Shown here piece by piece: positions 29,770 through 42,048 of a stretch of 64,000 nucleotides of DNA (its first letter is position 1; the number at the start of each line of letters is the position of its first letter). The position numbers were made by a program, and so were the translations under genes. The DNA is from Liolophura sinensis (taxonomy: Eukaryota > Mollusca > Polyplacophora > Chitonida > Chitonidae): positions 19,019,717 to 19,083,716 of the forward strand of contig NC_088305.1 of NCBI RefSeq assembly GCF_032854445.1. The letters run 5' to 3'. The notes beneath the pieces are model-generated. The model searched no databases, had not been told where the DNA came from, and saw only the letters and a program-made list of their open reading frames with translations.

Positions 29770-29905
29770 TATCTGACAGCAAGCTGCGGATGGTAGTGGG
29801 TTTCCCCCGGTGGCTCAACCCGGTTTCCTCCCACCATCATGCTGGTCGACGTCGTTTGAGGGAAATATTCTTGAGTACGGCGTAAAACACTAATCATATA
29901 AACAA
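29770..29905 (+). mobile_element. 5'-truncated SINE, unit 2
   Basis: tctgacagcaagctgcgg through cttgagtacggcgtaaaac and a short tail actaatcatataaac. Orthologous to 53746-53881. Confidence 0.65.
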
Positions 29906-29913
29906 AACTGGAT

Positions 29914-30076
29914 TTCGACCGCTCTTTTATCCAGTGCTGCTTCACCTGAGACGCCTTACCGAAGGCAAGTAAGCCGCAACGCCCGAGCCATTATACTGAT
30001 ACGGGTCAACCAGTCGTTGCACCATGCCCTTCATGCTGAACGCTAAGCCACGAAGTTACAACTTCCTCTTTCAGAT
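29914..30076 (+). repeat. ~160-bp direct repeat, right copy, unit 2
   Basis: tcgaccgctcttttatcc to cttcctctttcagatcc. Its partner is 1,139 bp to the left. Confidence 0.7.
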
Positions 30077-30227
30077 CCCCATTTTGAATTATGATGAAAT
30101 ATGTTAAAAGACATTTGCTTTGTATGCGTATATGTCCATATAACTGCCTCATTCAAAGGACCTGGTACGGTATATAAGGCAGAGATTCGGACTGAGAGAG
30201 GTATGATGAGACAGTGCAAATTTGAAA

Positions 30228-30323
30228 ATGCCAGCACAATTCCGTAAATTTCCAAATCAGAAGTATAAAATTGGTGGAAGCACCGATAAAAGTTATATGG
30301 CCGTAAAGGAGATGGTTGCTTAG
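30228..30323 (+). CDS. 31-codon conserved short ORF, second copy
   Basis: Same peptide as at 5859 except one Phe to Val change (AVKEMVA). A TATATAAG candidate lies about 50 bp upstream, near 30171-30178. Confidence 0.22.
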   Translation: MPAQFRKFPNQKYKIGGSTDKSYMAVKEMVA

Positions 30324-31660
30324 TAATAACAAACCAAAAATCGAAATCAAAGATGTCAATTCTTCCTTCAGACGAGGCAGTGAGATTTTAATTTACAGTA
30401 TGAAGATCGACGTAAACCAAAAAAATATTTCTAAAGAAACCTTCATGTATATATTTCCAGATGCTGACAGAGTTTCATTTTGGTTAATGTTTATTTTCAA
30501 AAGTAAAACATAAACGTTATAATGTGATCAGTTTTGGCATATTTTGACAAACTTGAAATGCCTATTTTTGCCATGGTCCAAGAGGCATCCTCCGTAGTAC
30601 AGTGATCTAACGAAGTGAACATAGAAAGCAGGTAGTACCACCACAAAGAGTTCGAATGTTCTTTTTTTCTTTCTTTTTCTTTTCTTTTTCTGTCTTTGGA
30701 AATATACTTTTGCTTGAGTAAAAATATAGGCCACCTTCCATTAAATAAATCTTATGAATTAGAATGCATAAGTAGCATGTGGCAACTATAGCGAATCCAT
30801 ATGAATCTTCCTTAGGAGAGCACGTGGTCGGCCATCATTGACACTGTCATCCACGTTATGCGTATAGTGGAATTATTAGGCCGAAAGTTACATTTGTTAT
30901 ATCTGCGTGTATTTCAACTCACTGGTGCATAACTGCGTGCTCAAGAATTTTTCAGGCGGTGATTTTTCCCCCTGTTTTTGATTTGATGACCTATATATTG
31001 CTTCAGTGCATGTTTGGAGCTTTAAAAATCGCGTACTTCTTTTCCTACCAGTGTGTCAGCAGCTGTCACTCACAGTTATAGTCAGTTTCGCTTCTTAAGG
31101 TGCATAGTATCATGAGAAGGGGCCGATTGTCCGCCTTCCCATATCAGGTCCTTTCAGCACCAAAATTTTGTCAAATAATTTAGTTTCTAAATAACCTAAA
31201 ACCAGTTTCCTATCTTTAGCCAGCAGACCATTATCATTTAGATTATTATATAGCCATTTCCAAATCATCCTGAGGATCGACCAGCCAAGAGATAGACAGA
31301 CAGAGCGACTTAATATATAGAGCTGCTTAATTACTTGTCACAACTACAGATATTGATAGCAAATTGTGGTATGTATGTATTAATGCAACAGGTGCGCGCG
31401 CAGGCCACATAATGAGGTGACGCTGACACCACACAAGGGTCTCGCTCTACAGTACAGCTGAACGACACCAGCTCACCAAGTCAAACGATCTTGACCTATT
31501 CGTCCGTCCACTGCATAAACCTCCTTGTCACATTCAGGTCGGTGTGTCTCTCAATCGTATCACAACACAGATTTAACGCGTTCTTACGCGTCTGAAGAGG
31601 CACAGACAAGGCCTTTGTTGTCACCAAGTGCGGACATCAGTATACGTTTGTTCAGTGAGA
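30324..31660 (+). other. Upstream region of the orphan exon 1
   Basis: Same layout as 5955-7294: T-rich tract at 30661-30690 and the pre-ATG block. No gene. Confidence 0.5.
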
Positions 31661-31889
31661 ATGGATGGTCAACATGTGCCATCAGATCCCCACCAACGGG
31701 CTGACTGACCACGGAGCTATTCTCCTTACCGGCGGCACCACTGGAATCGGGCTGGGCACAGCCCAGGAGCCTCGAGCTACTCGGTTTTCGCAAGTTCATC
31801 TTAGGGTATGCTACACATGACGAACACGCCAATGTGGCCAAAATTAAGGTGGAACAGAACAAAAGGGGTTAAGGTGGTTCTGGTCAAAG
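31661..31889 (+). pseudogene. Orphan SDR exon 1 (several indels)
   Basis: Length is 229 bp only because losses and gains cancel. Two C's are missing from the run near 31686-31692, one C is added in gagcctcgag (31766-31776) and one A is added near 31860. Extra replacements occur around 31840-31850 (aaaattaaggtg). The donor GTGAGT remains. No exon 2 follows before the next exon 1 at 34946, so this is a leftover from a duplication of exon 1 plus intron. It is the most decayed exon 1 in the window. Confidence 0.85.
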
Positions 31890-32089
31890 GTGAGTGAGCA
31901 TATACGGCTATTCGCTATCTGTCTGTAGATGTAGGCCTGGTCAAAGTTTCGATCCTGATAATAGGCCTACTTGTGGCTGTTTCATTCGTCTGTTCTCTCT
32001 CGTACAGAGGGAGTAAGACTTGAAGGACACGGTAACTGGACTACTTATTACAAGGCTGCATTGGCTGCCCTATCATGGCGACCACAATT

Positions 32090-32480
32090 TCTCATTCGGG
32101 AGCCGGTTCTGCCCGGCTTCTCCCCACCATAATGTTGTCGGCCGTCGTATAAGTGAAATATTTTTGAGTATGGCGTAAAACACCAATCACATCAAATCAA
32201 ATCAAATCAAGTCTCATTTGGGAAAGGTAATTAACAAGCACTATAGACACGGATAAGAGGAAGTAAGGTATAATTCACCACACTTTATCATACAGAAGGT
32301 GTAATTCACCACACTTTTTTGTACACAAGAGGTACGTCAGTAACCGCACACATATGATTAGCTTGCCAGCGCGGGCGTAATAACCTAAGAGCCTCTCAAC
32401 AATGCAGTCGCTCTGAGTTCAAGTCCAGCTCATGCTGGCTTCCTCTCCAGTCGTACGCGGATGTAATCGACGGATGGTCG
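32090..32480 (+). repeat. SINE pieces in the orphan intron
   Basis: SINE 3' piece about 32095-32215, ~30-bp units, then a SINE head at about 32365-32480 with GTTCAAGTCC that breaks off into unrelated sequence near 32480. Confidence 0.65.
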
Positions 32481-34945
32481 TTTATATATGGGATATTGCT
32501 CAGTGAAGGTGAAAGCTTCGCGTCTCCTGGGTTATCATTTCCACCTCTCACTCGAACAATATTTATGGTATTCAACCTACACTGCAATATTCTATTTATT
32601 ATTTAAATTCTGATATTTTCTCTACATGTATATTAATGCGTATAAGTTTATCTGTTGCATCCGCGAAAAAAATAAGCAATATGCCATCTTCGTCGTATTT
32701 CTGATCCCTTTCATATGCAATTTCGTTCACGTCCGTGCTCACAAAACGTTTTCGCAGTTTTAAACGCTGTCTGTAAGTAATTATACATTCTACAAAGGTG
32801 CCTAAAGATAATGCAATATAGGAGTTTACGTAAATTAAGCACATGAAGAAATTCTACGTCTTTTTTTGGCGAACTATATCTTACGCGGATATGCGGTCCA
32901 CGAAGATTTCACGGTCTCCAGCAGTGTAATAGCAAAATGTAATAACAAAAGTTATATCTAACTAGTGGAGATATCATTTGTATCAGTGATGGAAATACTG
33001 GGATTTCACTGATGTATAAATAATAAAGTTTTAATACTGTATATAGATTCATGTGTATTGGATTGGTACGGGGGATGTTACTCATAAGCAGCTATCTACG
33101 CCAATATACGGAAATATATATGGTGTCGAAAGGAGGCGCATACCGTCCACCTGTAGATAATAGTTAACATGTCACGCGCTAGAAATTAATACAGAGAACA
33201 ATTGAAGTGATCTGAGAATAAACATTTTATTAACATTTTAAAATTTTAACATATACTTTTTTTGTTAGTTTTTTCTGGGTATAGGATACCGGAGTGCATA
33301 AAACACAGACCTTTGGCAAGTTACCTTACAAACTTTCCCGCATATGCCTTAGGCCTATAGATGAGTCGGCATGTCAGGAGTCAAGGACGAGACATAATGG
33401 GGGCTCACACAAACTAACGCAGCTGAAATGCGAGATTTTACGATATTTGAGGCACATCTCGGATAGACGGGTCTGTCAGCCCAACGGCGCCGTTAGCAGC
33501 TAGCGTAAAATCACGCGTTAGAAGTGCGAAAACGCTAACCATCTCTTGTCTCAGCCTCCGTGGATTCGCGAAATGCCTGCAATGCCGAGTCCGCTCATTG
33601 ACCTTGGTTCAAGTTAAGTGGTCTTCAACGAATATTAGACTCTGTTAGACATACGGCCACGCATGCGTCGTCAACCACGTATTATCACCAAAGCAATAGT
33701 GAGAGAGGAGTGATCTGCATGTATTTCAAGTGAGAAATTGTGAACAGGACTCTATTAAGAGTTTACTGCCATATCGATTTTCCTATACTCTTTATCAAGT
33801 AAATTTGTCAACTTAAACCCCAGAAATATATATCCGCTAACTTTTGCCTGTTACCATGCCATATCGCCCCATGCAACTTCAACCTTTCTCTTCAACATAT
33901 CAAAAGGTCAACCGAGCGTGACCACCATTTTAAGTTGATGTTGCTGGATGTATAACCATAGCAATTTTAGGCCCATCGTAGGGCCTAGCCTTCAGAAAGG
34001 TGGGTGGCAACACTGGGCACAAAGTTATCATTTCTGTCAAATAAAATAAAATTCTCATATATTGTAACGTGGTGCAATATAGCAATGCAAAAATGTAAAA
34101 TGTATCAACAGCCTATAAAGTCAGTGTGGCAGTATTATCTTCACTCTTCAGATTGGGAGCAAATTTAGTACCCAACTGCGCCTGTGTAGCCAAAGGGAGA
34201 TTTCGAGTGCGCATGGCTAGTATTTCTTCCCTGTAAGAAAAACAAACCAGTGTGGCTGTGTTATAGCACGCACTGTTAATTGGCGGTTATACACAATCAA
34301 ATTTCGTGCATTTTATGTTACCGGTAGTTTTTGAGACAGTTTTGTTTGTTTTTCATTTCATTATGATTGGAGACACAATGTTTTTAAATAGTCAGACACT
34401 AGAGGCCTTGGTTCCATCAATAGATATGATTTTGAAGATTATTTTTGGCCCTATCAACTAAAAATCTCACAACTTTAGAAATGTGACCTCAAGACCAATG
34501 TAGGAAAATGTCACACCTGGGTTTGTGGAATCGGTGCTTGTCACTGAGCTTTACAGCCGTAAAAGGTTGATTTATTTAATTATTTATTCATGTATTCCAG
34601 AGGTGTTTCAAGTCGTGCTCAAGAATATTTCACTTATAGAACGGCGGCAGCATTGTGAAAGAAACCCACTGCGTTTTTTCCACTTTGATAACAGGTCACA
34701 CAACGAGATAACACGCAGAACGCAGAGCATTGCTGAACCCCATTTAATCAGGTGAAATGACTAAGTGATATTCGACAGTCGTCCTCTGACCCCGGTGCAT
34801 AAACCTTCTTACCAGGCATAGGTGGGTCTGTCTCTCCGCCGTATCGCAACACAGGTTTAAGATCGTTCTTACGAGTCTGAAGAGGCACAGACAAGGCCTT
34901 TGCTGTCACCAAGTGCGGACATCAGTATAACGTTGTTCAGTGAGA
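32481..34945 (+). other. Remnant intron between two exon 1 copies
   Basis: 32481-33000 has no match elsewhere in the window. 33020-34160 matches the exon 1 intron of other units (gatgttactc block, hexamer gaaaggaggcgcataccg, block 33280-33500). 34140-34560 is unmatched AT-rich DNA. 34800-34945 resumes the pre-ATG block. No gene recognised. Confidence 0.5.
34566..34680 (-). mobile_element. SINE 3' piece in reverse orientation
   Basis: Read on the minus strand it shows gtgggtttctttcacaatg, ctataagtgaaatattcttg and an AT-rich tail with aataaataattaaataaat. It is the only minus-strand SINE piece I see in the window. Confidence 0.65.
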
Positions 34946-35176
34946 ATGGATGGTCAACATGAGCCATCAGATCCCCCCACCAACGGGCTGACTGACCACG
35001 GAGCGATTCTCCTTACCGGCGGCACCACCTGGAATCGGGCTGGGCACAGCCCAGGAGCTCGTGCTACTCGGTTTTCGCAAGTTCATCTTAGGGTATGCTA
35101 CACATGACGAAACACGTCAATGTGGCCAAAAGTAACCTGGAACAGAACAAAGGGGTTAAGGTGGTTCTGGTCAAAG
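34946..35176 (+). pseudogene. SDR exon 1, unit 4 (two insertions)
   Basis: 231 bp, two more than intact. One C is inserted in the Rossmann turn (caccacctggaatcggg) and one A in gacgaaacacgtc. The frame is therefore lost inside TGGTTGIG. ATG and GTGAGT donor are kept. It belongs with the intact exon 2 at 38608. Confidence 0.85.
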
Positions 35177-35379
35177 GTGAGTGAGCATATACGGCTATTC
35201 GCTATCTGTATGTAGATGTAGGCCTGGTCAAATTTTCGATCCTTATGATAGGCCTGTGGTGGCTCTTTCATTCGTCTGTTCTCTCTCGTACAGAGGGAGT
35301 AAGACTTGAAGACACGGTAACTGGACTACTTAGTACAAGGCTGCATTGGCTGCCCTATCATGGCGACCACATTTTCTCA

Positions 35380-36232
35380 TTCGGGAGCCGGCTCTGCCCG
35401 GTTTCCTCCCACCATAATGTTGTCGGCCGTCGTATAAGTGAAATATTTTTGAGTAAGTGTCAAGTAATCACATTAAATCAAATCAAATCAAGTCTCATTC
35501 GGGAAAGGTAATTAACAAGCACTATAGACACGGATAAAATAAGTAAGGTATAATTCACCACACTTTCTCATACAGAAGGTGTAATTCACCACACTTTCTC
35601 ATACACAAGAGGTACGTCAGTAACCGCACATATATGATTAGCTTGCCAGCGCGGCGAAATAACCCAAGAGCGTCTCACTAATGCGGTCGATATGAGCTCA
35701 AGTCCAGCTCATGCTGGCTTTCTCTCCGGTCATACGTGGGAAGTAATCTGCGGATGGTCGTGGGTTTCCGACGGGCTGAGCACCATTGTATCAATAAAAT
35801 ATTCTTAAGAACGGCGCAGAAACACCAACCAATATAAATTTTTAAAAATCATACATCAGAGATAACTAACCACATTTTCTCCTCTAGGAAGGGTAATTAT
35901 TAAGCGCTAGACACTGATAAAAATGAACAATCTTTGAACTGGCCGTCCCATCAACCACACTTTTCCATACATGACAAGGGGTAATTGCCATACATTCTCT
36001 TACAGGAATGGTAATTGACCACACATCTTCCTGCAGGATAAGTAAATTAGCCACACATTTTCTACGGCAATTGTATGATTACCAGCATTTCCTCATACCG
36101 GAGGAGTAATTGACCATCCTCTCCGATCATACGTGGGAAGTCATCTGCGGATGGTCGTGGGTCTCCTCCGAACTGGGCACCGTCGTATACATTAAATATT
36201 CTTGAGTACGGCGTAAAACACCAATCAAAATA
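35380..36232 (+). repeat. Degenerate SINE pieces and ~30-bp repeats in intron 1, unit 4
   Basis: SINE 3' piece about 35385-35490, longer SINE about 35641-35845 and 3' piece about 36115-36232, with ~30-bp units between as in other units. Confidence 0.7.
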
Positions 36233-37948
36233 AATTTAAAAGTCATACATGAGAGGTAAAACCACATTTTCTCATGCAGGAGGGGTAATTAGTAAGCGCT
36301 AGACCTAATATAAAGTAAACGCCATTTTAGTATGAACCAATTTAATACCCCGTTTAAATTCTAATACACTTTTGAACAACTGGGCCCAGGAGTTTAAATC
36401 AATTTTCTTGAACTGGTCGAAGTGAGCAATTTGTATCGGACTATATATGACTGTCCACCAACCTCACTTCTCATCTACAGGGTGTGTCATTAACAGTTGC
36501 TAGTAGTTCAGTTTCCTACCTTACCAATATTATCTTGTTTCTACTTTAATTAGAACTTGGAGAGGTCACCTGCAGAAAAGGTTTTATAACACAGTGAAGT
36601 TTATAGTTTTAATACTGTATATAGACATATCTGTATTGGGACTGGTACGGGGTGATGTTACTCGTAAACAGCTCTCGACGGGCAATACACGGAAATATAT
36701 ATGGTGTCGAAAGGAGGCGCATACCGTCCACATATTCTAGTATATAATATTAAATGTCACGCTTGAGAAACTGATACAGGAAACGATTGAAATGATTTAA
36801 CTATTCTTATTTAAAGAACGTATTATCCGATAAACTAAATTTTCACCTATAGGTGTTTTTTTTTTGTCTTTTTTTGTTGTTTGTTTTTTGTTTTGTCAGT
36901 TTTCTGGGTAGAGGATACCGGAGTGCATAAAACACAGACCTTTAACAAGTTACTTACAAACTTTCCCGCATATGACTTAGGCCTATAGATGAGTCGGCAT
37001 GTCAGGAGTCAGGGACGAGAAAGGAGGGGGTTCACACAAACTAACGCAGCTGAAATGCGAGATTTTTCGGTACATACTGGCCATCTCGGACAGCCGGGTC
37101 TGTCGGCCCAACGGCGCCGTTAGCAGCTGGCGTGAAATCATGCACTTTCTCTTGAACATATCAAAAAGTCAACCGAGCATGACCACCATTTTAGCTAATG
37201 TTGCTGGATGTGTTTCCTATGACATTTTATCACCATGGTAGTTCCTAACCTCCAGGAAGGTGAGTGACAAGACTGGGCCAGAAGTTTCCATTTCTACCCA
37301 ATAAAATTCTGATATTTTTAACGAGGTGCAAAGTAGCCATGCAAAAATATAATGTATAAACAACCTATAAAGTCAATGTCAACTCTCAATCCGGGCCAAA
37401 TTTTGCACCCAAGTGCGCACGTGTGGATCAAAGGAGATGTCGAAGAAAATTTTAGGTGAACTTCTATTGCATATTTGCTGGAAAACACTTAAGATTCACT
37501 AATATGGTAAGGTAAAGTTCACGTTGAACACTGAGTTTCCGCTGTGCAAGTGAATATCGCATAGGTAAGCTCAACAGTTTACATGCCAGATATACCAGAA
37601 GTTTTCCCCATTTGGGAATCTCCTCGCCATTTTCCCCAAATCCAAATGCGAAACCACAATGCAGTGCGTGCGACGGCTTTGTCCACAGCTGTCAATAATA
37701 ATTGCATTTTGTATTCGAGTAATTACACCCAAGAACAATCCCACCGACAGTCTCGAATGTTAGACTTATCTATTTTCACTGGTTTTGTATTCGAGTTACT
37801 ACCGCGAAGAAAGATTACACTGACAATCTCGTATTGTTGCCTGATCTGTACTGGCCATCAATGCTGATTTACATGCTTCAAAGAACTGATCTTAACCTCC
37901 ATGGGAAAAAAAAAATTCGACACCTAAGCTTTTAATACCCTGTCTGGG
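36233..37948 (+). other. Intron 1 of unit 4 (LINE-free site)
   Basis: Contains the T-rich tract (36855-36895), the 36910-37140 block and, near 37375-37400, the site that carries the LINE in type I introns. No LINE and no gene here. Confidence 0.55.
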
Positions 37949-38213
37949 GCCTCCGTGGCTCAGTCGCTTAGCCCGCTAGCGCAAAGTAATGACCCAGAAG
38001 CCTCTCACCAATGCGGTCGCTGTGAGTTCAAGTCCAGCTGATGCTGGCATTCTCTCCGGCCGTAAGTTGAAGGTCTGACAGCAAACTGCGGATGTCGTGG
38101 GTTTCCCCCGGGCTGTGCCCGGTTTCCCTCCTACCATAATGCTGGCCGCCGTCGTATAGTGAAATATTCTTAGAGTACGGCGTAAAACACCAATCAAATA
38201 AATAAATAAATAA
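37949..38213 (+). mobile_element. Full-length tRNA-derived SINE, unit 4
   Basis: gcctccgtggctcagtcgc head, box B, body and (aaat)n tail. Flanks aataccctgtct and aatatcctgtct form a target duplication with one mismatch. Orthologous to 10130 and 58338. Confidence 0.85.
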
Positions 38214-38607
38214 ATATCCTGTCTCTCCACGGCTGCACTATAATACGCATGGAAGGCAAGATATCCCGCTACTCTAAATAACCGTTCTGCGATCTCCTGC
38301 CATTGGAAGAAAAGCTAGGAAACGCCAAAATGCGAGCTTGTCCGCTTGAGCTCACAAAGAGTGTACAACTATCAGTGACAGCCTTGAAGAAATATCCCTT
38401 TTCGGGATTACGACATGTTGCATCTCGTTTCTCGCTGCAACTTCTGCCTTTTGCACTCGAATTAATGTTACCACTAGTCTAGCAAGTCCGAAGTACGGCG
38501 TTCCACAACCAAGCCAAATCAAATCCAAGACAAGGTCTAACACTACTGATACATCTTAATGCGAAACAGTTCAATTGAAAATTAGCAGATATTTTTGCTT
38601 TTCTCAG
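38214..38607 (+). other. Intron 3' part and acceptor, unit 4
   Basis: Ends ttttgcttttctcag (AG at 38606-38607). SINE tail remnant around 38480-38530. Confidence 0.6.
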
Positions 38608-39176
38608 GCGATGTGTCCGAAAAGAGGACGGTGGAGGAGATTTTCAAGGTCGTCGACGAGGACTTCGGTGGCTCCTTGTACGCTATTCTCCACACAGCTG
38701 GCGTTATGCCACCCATAAATGATGAAGACCCAGAGAAAACGTTTGACGCCTTCACAAAACTGTACCCGAAGGCCTTTTGGCGGCTGGTGGAGCGAGGAGT
38801 GCCTTATATGGAGAAGTCACCACACGGGGGTCGGATCGTAGTACTTTCCAGCCCTGGGGTCAACCTAATGTCCTCACCTAGACCCTTCTACCTAATGGCT
38901 GGTTGCGGAAAGGCGGCGCTTGAGTACTTGACCCGGCACTACGCACTCGTATTGGCCCCCAAACGTATCACGTGCAATGTGGTGATCCCGGGTATTACAA
39001 AGACTAAGGCGTGGAAGACAATAGATCCCACGGAACTTGCCGAAAGACGGTGTCTCATGAAGGAAGTCATCCAACCGGAGGATGTCGGAGCAGCACTGGC
39101 ATTTCTCGTCTCCCCAAAAGCGCGTTTTATCACCGGTGCGTTTCTACCAGTCGATGGGGGACTTATGTTTGTGTGA
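38608..39176 (+). CDS. SDR exon 2, unit 4 (type II), open
   Basis: Open 569-bp exon 2 for residues 77-265. It has GVMPPINDE, Ser158 (LSSPG, as in unit 1), YLMAGCGK, EYLTRHYA and VDGGLMFV. Private changes are few: AWKTIDP near residue 214 and Leu226 (RRCLMKE, shared with unit 1). The paired exon 1 at 34946 is frameshifted, so a normal mRNA would need another first exon; the intact exon 1 at 15175 is in the same phase. Confidence 0.82.
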
Positions 39177-39225
39177 CTCGGTGTGAAGGCCGATGCCTAT
39201 GCGACATTTGTGGGGGAGAAAAGCC

Positions 39226-39298
39226 TCTACGGACTGGCTTAAAGGCGGTGTCCCATGATGGAGGATGTCCGGCGGATGTCAGGGCAGCATATGCATCA
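39226..39298 (+). repeat. Diverged copy of the SDR coding segment, unit 4
   Basis: Type II version, as at 11395-11465. Confidence 0.7.
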
Positions 39299-39954
39299 AA
39301 TAATACACCAATCAAATCAATAAATAAATTAGTTAAACACCCAGATTAAGAACATATTGTTATACCCCTCTCGGGCAAACAATCCCATATTTTGGGGAAT
39401 TTCCTGACAACAGAAGTATCAAACCAATCAGTTAAGGTTTATTTGTGTTAGCTATTTGTCAGTTCGGTGATAGAAACTCTGATATTTTTACTCAGGTATA
39501 TAATCCTTACAGGGATACGAATCGACGCTTATTGGGTGACAGTTAAGATAGGGTTTCGTGGGTTGATTCTTGCAGCATTGGTTACGAGTTGCGGAGTGGG
39601 GTACCTCTTATCGAGCTACGCGGTTCCGAGTTACGGAGAGAAACAGTCCAAAAGTGTGTCGTACTGACGGTGAATAGTGAGTGAGTGTGTGAGTGAGTGC
39701 TTGGAGTTTAACCTCGTCCTCAACAATTTTTGAGTCCAACGAATGAATCCTTAGAGTGCATGTAATTTAATCGATTTCCACCGCTCTTTTATCTAGTGCT
39801 GTTTCACTGAGACGCTTTACCGAAAGCAGGTAAGCAGCCCCGCCCGAGCTATTATACTGATACTGGTCAACCAGTCGTTGCACTATCCCCTTCATGCTGA
39901 ACTGCCAAGCGAAGAAGTTACAACTTTCTCTTTTAAGGTCTTAGGTGTGACTCG

Positions 39955-40096
39955 TCTCTCCAGCAACCTGCGGATGGCCGTGGGATCCCCCTGGGCTCGG
40001 CCCGGTTTCCTCCCACCATAATGCTGGCCGCCGTCGTATAAGTGAAATATTCTAGACTACGGTGTAAAATATCAATCAAATAAATAAATAAATAGG
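39955..40096 (+). mobile_element. 5'-truncated SINE, unit 4 downstream
   Basis: Body and tail only; orthologous to 12112-12245 with one more aaat in the tail. Confidence 0.7.
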
Positions 40097-40435
40097 TGTG
40101 AATCGACTCAGAATTGACCTTGGATCTACCGCCTCCCGAAACGGGCGTTCACAGTCACACTGAATCTTCCCTATAAAATAAATTGATGTCATCCGCATGT
40201 TCCTACAAATTAACTAACCTGTTCTTACGTTGGCCTCACCAAAAATAGTATGCCAATGACACAAACTGACAGAACCATTTTTGAGGGTCTACAGTACTGC
40301 GGCCATCATCTTGATAACTCACTGTTATGATATAGGCTCGGGAAATGCGATTCGTTTTCACTAGCAGACGTGCCTGAATGCCATGCACCCTAACAGGTTA
40401 GTAACACAGGGACCACACGGTTGAAGTTGGTCGAT

Positions 40436-40850
40436 GCTAGGGAAGGCTTAATGTGCGTGTGAACAGCGGTAAATGTTCTCCGCCTTCAATCCGACACATT
40501 CGGGACTGTTTCTCTCCGTAACTCTCCCAACAGCGTTCGATATCAACTGAAGTTATTTTGTGGAACTTGTACATATTTGACAGGGTTAAATCTCAGCTCT
40601 GCCACGGAAGATTTAATGTGCGTGTAAGCAGCGGTAAATGTTCCTTGCCATTAATCCGATACATCTGGGACAGTTTCTCTCCGTAACTCTCCCAACTGAA
40701 GACATCTTTTGGAACTTGTACATATTTGACACATTAAATCTTAGCTCTGCTAGGGAAGATTTAATGTGCGTGTGAACAGCGGTAAACGTTCCTTGCCATC
40801 AACCCCACATGCATTTGTGGCTGTTTGGCTCCATAACTCTGACAACAACG
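40436..40850 (+). repeat. Tandem repeat of ~150-166 bp, three copies, unit 4
   Basis: Same array as at 12584; copies start with ggaag(g/a)(c/t)ttaatgtgcgtg. Confidence 0.8.
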
Positions 40851-41224
40851 ATGCTCAATAAGAGCTAACCCACTCCGCAACTACCTTGGTTACGCTTGAA
40901 TAAAAGACACGGCCAGTATAATTCCCAGGGAACAGGTCGAGAGATCAAAATATCTGCGCAATGTTAAAGGTGGAGAAAACAAAAAGTTCAGATGAAAGAG
41001 TCGAAAAATTAGTGGTAAATGTGGTCAACTTTTTGGGGGGGGGGGGCAGGGGGGCGATTTTTACTGCTTAATGAATATATTTGCACTAGAATTTGGTCTT
41101 TTCAGCTAAGGAATGTGTTCAACCTGGATTTTGATAATATTCATAGACAACAAATTTACATTCAAATTTATTGGACATGCATCACATCCTTATTTAGACC
41201 ATTGTCATCCAAAAAGAATATAGG

Positions 41225-41484
41225 GGCCTCCGTGGCTCAGTCGGTTAGCGCGCTAGCGCAGCGTAATGACCCAGGAGCCTCTCACCAATGCCGTCGCTGT
41301 AAGTTCAAGTCCAGCTCATGCTGCCTTCCTCTCCGGCCGTAAGTGGGAAGGTCTGACAGCAACCTGCGGATGGTCGTGGGTTTCCCCCGGGCTGTGCCCG
41401 CTTTCCACCCACCATAATGCTGGAAGCCGTCGTATAAGTGAAATATTCTTGAGTACGGCATAAAACACAAATCAAAAAAAAAAA
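41225..41484 (+). mobile_element. Full-length tRNA-derived SINE, unit 5 upstream
   Basis: gcctccgtggctcagtcgg head, box B, body, poly(A)-like tail. Flanked by atccaaaaagaatata and atcaaaaaagaatata. Same insertion as 13369 and 61605. Immediately upstream lies a G-tract (41034-41046). Confidence 0.85.
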
Positions 41485-42048
41485 ATCAAAAAAGAATATA
41501 CACCAAATTGTGGTCCGAAATACCCACCATACCAAATATTTTTAAATGTCCTTTTCTCCTGAAACAAAAAACCTAAAAAAAAACTCCTAAAAAAAAAATT
41601 TTAAAAAAATAAAACAATAAAAGCCAAAAGATTTCGCCCTGTTTTCATCTGGTTTTGGCATCAACTTTATATTTTCTTCTCCGAGATCGATGCTTAGTAA
41701 TAACAAACCAAAAATCGAAATCAAAAATGGCAATTTTTCCTTCAGACGAGGCAGTGAGATTTTAATTTACAGTATGAAGATCGACGTAAACCAAAAAAAT
41801 ATTTCTAAACAAACTTTTATGTATATATTTCCAGATGCTGACAGAGTTTCATTTTGGTTAACGTTTATTTTCAAAACTAAAACATAAACGTTATAATGTA
41901 ATCAGTTTTGGCATATTTTGACAAACTTAAAATGCGTACTTTTGCCATGGTCCAAGAGGCATCCTCCGTAGTACAGTAAACTAACGAAGTGAACGTAGAA
42001 AGCAGGTAGTAGCACCTGCGGACATCAGTATAACGTCGTTCAATGAGA
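41485..42048 (+). other. Shortened upstream region of exon 1, unit 5
   Basis: About 1.1 kb present in other units (for example 14150-15140) is missing: caggtagtagcacctgcgg at 42004-42022 joins the distal part directly to the last 30 bp before the ATG. The T-rich tract and the GC-richer pre-ATG block are gone. If those hold the promoter or leader start, this gene must use something else. Confidence 0.6.

Larger units (their letters stand above)
39574..40895. repeat. Imperfect inverted repeat, unit 4
   Basis: Arms 39574-39670 and 40801-40895. The left arm can be read as a membrane-like ORF (39467-39667), which I do not accept as a gene because it is an inverted-repeat arm. Confidence 0.62.

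Noticed and set aside
28775-30076. Direct repeats as terminal repeats of a small retroelement
   Set aside because: Nothing diagnostic of such an element: no primer-binding or polypurine site, no target duplication and no coding sequence between.
39467-39667. Frame coding a membrane-like segment (GLILAALVTSCGVGYLLSSY), also at 59860-60072
   Set aside because: It is the left arm of the inverted repeat, is interrupted in units 0, 1, 2 and 5, and has no partner exon or homologue I recognise.
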